A stretch of DNA of 64,000 bases from Ewingella sp049889095. Lineage in GTDB: Bacteria; Pseudomonadota; Gammaproteobacteria; Enterobacterales; Enterobacteriaceae. Location of the stretch: the NCBI GenBank assembly GCA_049889095.1, contig JBLJFK010000007.1; one strand, 5' to 3'. Positions within the stretch are counted from its first letter, which is position 1. Every line of letters starts with the position of its first letter. Of the stretch, positions 61,933-64,000 are shown piece by piece. The position numbers were made by a program, and so were the translations under genes. The notes beneath the pieces are model-generated. The model saw only the letters and a program-made list of their open reading frames with translations, did not search any database and had not been told where the DNA came from.

Positions 61933-62391
61933 CTAAACGGATATTGTGTTTAGTTTTGAGCGCACCGACATATCAACACTTGAGGCTACGAATAAAAAAG
62001 AACGAATTAATTGTTCAGCAGACACATCTAAACATTTCATGTAACCCTCAAGGATACCCATATTTTCTCTTGATACCCTACAATTTATTATTTTTTCAGT
62101 TCCAGTCACGGCCTCCATCGCATGGGTATTATAAAGGCATGACAAACTATCTGGATTTATTTTCCCAAATCGAAGAACAATGCTATTAATATACTCTGAG
62201 ATGGATTTAAACTTAAGATCCTTTACATTCCTATTTATTAATTTGTTTTCAAAATAAGTCAAACTTATATGAATGCAATATATCGTAGAAGGATAAATTA
62301 TAGGGTTTTTATCTGCAGTGGCGAATAGCATAATGTTATTCAGTCCGTTAATTAAGAATGGATGGAATTTTAATGGTCCCAATAAAAACAA
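61933..62391 (-). CDS. hypothetical protein with possible ribbon-helix-helix C-terminus
   Basis: The 152-residue protein ends with IINCRVSRENMGILEGYMKC, then LDVSAEQLIRSFLF, which follows the pattern of a ribbon-helix-helix DNA-binding motif. The N-terminal 95 residues show no family I can name. The AT-rich composition fits the surrounding island. The start is uncertain, with several hydrophobic upstream residues. It could be a DNA-binding regulator. Confidence 0.5.
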   Translation of the reverse strand: MFLLGPLKFHPFLINGLNNIMLFATADKNPIIYPSTIYCIHISLTYFENKLINRNVKDLKFKSISEYINSIVLRFGKINPDSLSCLYNTHAMEAVTGTEKIINCRVSRENMGILEGYMKCLDVSAEQLIRSFLFVASSVDMSVRSKLNTISV

Positions 62392-62968
62392 TCCATTTAT
62401 ATTGATAATTTAGTTATTTATAGAATATAAAATTACTTATATTTTTTTTATAAAATTTTATGCTATTGCAAGTGAGTGGAAAAGACTCAGGAAGGTATGC
62501 CGTTTTATTTTCGTTGAGGATCATTATGAGACTCAGGCAATGATTCGTTATAATCGACATCGTTACAATTTTAAACAAAGACGAGAGATTTAAAACCCAC
62601 CATTGACTGGCCTGATGCTCAGAGAAGAACGCTTTCAGCTCAATTAGTACGCCAGAATATAAGTCGTCTTATTATGCATCACTGAGCACGCCAAAAATAT
62701 CATGCAAACATACTCGACTTTCTTATAAAACCAGATATTTTCAGGAGGCATGCATTTTATTAAACTGCAAAGCGTTTAACTTCACAGGTACTGTAATTAC
62801 GTTTAGTATCCATAAACAATCGAAGGTGTCTAACATAGATTCAATTAATAATTACATCACCTTTATTAAAACATGATATCAATCCTCATAGTGTCTTGGT
62901 TAAAAAATGTGTCTTGGTTAAAAACATTTGGCTGCTATTAGCCCGGAACAGCTGGAACGACAGAAAAT
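62392..62968. other. 577-base AT-rich non-coding stretch with short tandem repeat
   Basis: No credible gene. A 16-base unit GTGTCTTGGTTAAAAA occurs twice at 62891-62906 and 62909-62924 (18-base period). The stretch looks decayed. Confidence 0.5.
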
Positions 62969-63205
62969 GTGAGTAGCCTTTCGACCGAAGTCATTGTTCG
63001 TGGTTATTCTGGAATACGCATTAACAGCCAAGGTGGGCCACTCAGAATTTATAATGGTATCATTTGGCAATTAAAGGACGATGAGGGAACATTCTGGGGA
63101 CAACGTGCTTTATTTTTGGCTTTCACCGGAAATAGTGAATGGTATTTAAAATCGTTCAGACATTATGGAAGGGTTGGGGAGGCTATGCGATGCTCCGAGC
63201 TTTAG
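62969..63205 (+). CDS. short unrecognised ORF, possibly a gene fragment
   Basis: A GTG-started 78-codon frame reads STEVIVRGYSGIRINSQGG, then FWGQRALFLAFTGNSEWYLK. Protein-like text appears to continue in another frame at 63180-63249 (YAMLRALEKMACAGMPESV, then stop), so it may be a frameshifted remnant. No family recognised. Confidence 0.35.
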   Translation: MSSLSTEVIVRGYSGIRINSQGGPLRIYNGIIWQLKDDEGTFWGQRALFLAFTGNSEWYLKSFRHYGRVGEAMRCSEL

Positions 63206-63489
63206 AAAAAATGGCGTGTGCAGGCATGCCAGAAAGTGTACGACTCCTCTGAGGAAGTGACTTACATGCGATTTTTTATCTAAATCCGATTTATATAACA
63301 AAGCTGCGTAAAGTCTTTAATAAATCTATGAAGGATGGCGTCGTGTTAATTAATGCGGTGAAAAATGTGTATCTGGATAAAAAGTTACCATCGCCTAACA
63401 CAGGCTACAAAAACCTCTCAATATTCTGTAACTTTAGCCGATATGATTTTCTTTCGGCCTTTTTTAAGTTTATTTTGGGAGTGATACGG

Positions 63490-64000
63490 ATGTTGATAGG
63501 GATCGACTTAGGCACGTCAAACAGTGCGGTTTCCATCTGGCAGGACGGTCAGGCCTTGCTGATACCCAATGCCTACGGGCACAACCTCACGCCGTCGGTC
63601 ATCGGGCTTGATGACGACGGACACATGCTGACCGGCGCACCCGCTCATGCCCGCTTGTTCACTCACCCCGATTTAACCCTCTCCAGTTTCAAACGTTTTA
63701 TGGGCACTGACCATCAGTTCAGGCTCGGTAACCAGTCTTTTCGTGCCGAAGAGCTTTCCGCCCTGCTGTTGCGCAGCCTGAAAGCCGATGTGGAGCAGCA
63801 TTGTGGCTGCAAAGTCGAGCGCGCTATCATCACCGTTCCCGCCTACTTCAATGATATCCAGCGTAAAGCGGTCAAAACCGCCGGTGAGATGGCGGGATTG
63901 CGGGTCGAGCGCCTGCTGAATGAACCGACGGCCGCCTCGCTGGCTTACGGACTGGCAAATCAGCAGGAACAAAAATTTCTGGTGTTCGATCTGGGCGGCG
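63490..64000 (+). CDS. hscC: Hsp70-family chaperone HscC, 3' end outside window
   Basis: The open frame from ATG 63490 to the window end gives 170 residues of the Hsp70 ATPase domain: IGIDLGTSNSAVSIWQDGQA, GHNLTPSVIGLDDDG, FKRFMGTDHQFRLG, ITVPAYFNDIQRKAVKTAGE, LLNEPTAASLAYGL and FLVFDLGG. The short form, with a ten-residue difference in spacing from DnaK, and the AELSALLLRSLK-type text match HscC rather than DnaK. GGGAG lies eight bases before the ATG. The substrate-binding half is not in the window. Confidence 0.9.
   Translation, partial: MLIGIDLGTSNSAVSIWQDGQALLIPNAYGHNLTPSVIGLDDDGHMLTGAPAHARLFTHPDLTLSSFKRFMGTDHQFRLGNQSFRAEELSALLLRSLKADVEQHCGCKVERAIITVPAYFNDIQRKAVKTAGEMAGLRVERLLNEPTAASLAYGLANQQEQKFLVFDLGG

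Noticed and set aside
63265..63489. In-frame open extension upstream of hscC
   Set aside because: No ribosome site or Hsp70 homology in it; ATG 63490 has GGGAG upstream and matches the family N-terminus.
1..64000. CRISPR arrays, tRNA/rRNA genes, prophage structural genes, toxin-antitoxin or restriction systems
   Set aside because: I looked for regular spaced repeats, tRNA-like folds and the usual family motifs on both strands and found none; the single integrase has no phage genes around it.

Overview
The window reads as chromosomal DNA of a gamma-proteobacterium of the order Enterobacterales. amyA, amn, kup, sotB, sitABCD, mntR, rcnR, rhtB, ahr, fhuE and hscC products are all close in length and sequence to their enteric counterparts as I remember them. 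The mix with ovoA, a cytochrome P450, a tannase-family esterase and a secreted chorismate mutase points to an environmental or plant-associated lineage such as the Rahnella/Ewingella/Serratia group. That genus-level guess is inference. No tRNA, rRNA or CRISPR array was seen.

Layout. 1-5 kb: the 3' end of a GlxA/AraC-type regulator, then a four-gene archaic (Csu-type, spore-coat-U) chaperone-usher pilus operon. 5-19 kb: housekeeping and transport genes, namely cytoplasmic alpha-amylase (amyA), AMP nucleosidase (amn), two small envelope proteins, Kup, SotB, AzlCD with a divergent XRE-cupin regulator, and the manganese/iron importer SitABCD with divergent mntR and a clear MntR box. 19-21 kb: the nickel/cobalt module rcnR/rcnA with tandem RcnR operators, next to a fragment of a Tn3-family transposase gene. 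21-28.6 kb: an accessory stretch of single genes (VOC protein, SDR, truncated TetR, Rob-like regulator, SMR efflux with TetR, VirK-family protein, cytochrome P450, aldehyde reductase ahr) with IS3- and IS21-type transposase scars.

28.8-41 kb: GNAT acetyltransferase, secreted chorismate mutase, secreted cyclophilin-like protein, alpha/beta hydrolase, MFS exporter with divergent LysR, SDR with divergent TetR, a copper P-type ATPase behind a textbook CueR-type 19-bp-spacer promoter, and the ovothiol enzyme OvoA. 41-47 kb: a lone tyrosine integrase beside a perfect 17-bp inverted repeat, rhtB, and two adjacent GAF-linked c-di-GMP genes. In that pair one protein keeps its GGDEF and has lost EAL residues, while the other keeps EAL and has lost GGDEF. 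47-51 kb: LysR followed by a RidA-PhzF-RidA-membrane gate operon, the best candidate here for an uncharacterised pathway. 51-55 kb: a frameshifted old-yellow-enzyme gene with divergent HxlR, a tannase/feruloyl-esterase family protein and a GFA-family protein. 55-58 kb: fhuE-like siderophore receptor. 58-63.4 kb: an AT-rich island of regulators and small membrane proteins (LuxR-type, lipoprotein, CaMKII-association-domain protein, a ToxR/YqeI-like regulator with a FidL/YqeJ-like partner, a possible RHH protein, and decayed sequence). 63.5 kb to the end: the start of hscC, cut by the window edge.

Overall this is a core backbone interrupted by modular regulator-plus-effector pairs and scars of several transposon families, consistent with a plastic region. 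All functional calls come from motif and family recognition by eye; no database search was run.
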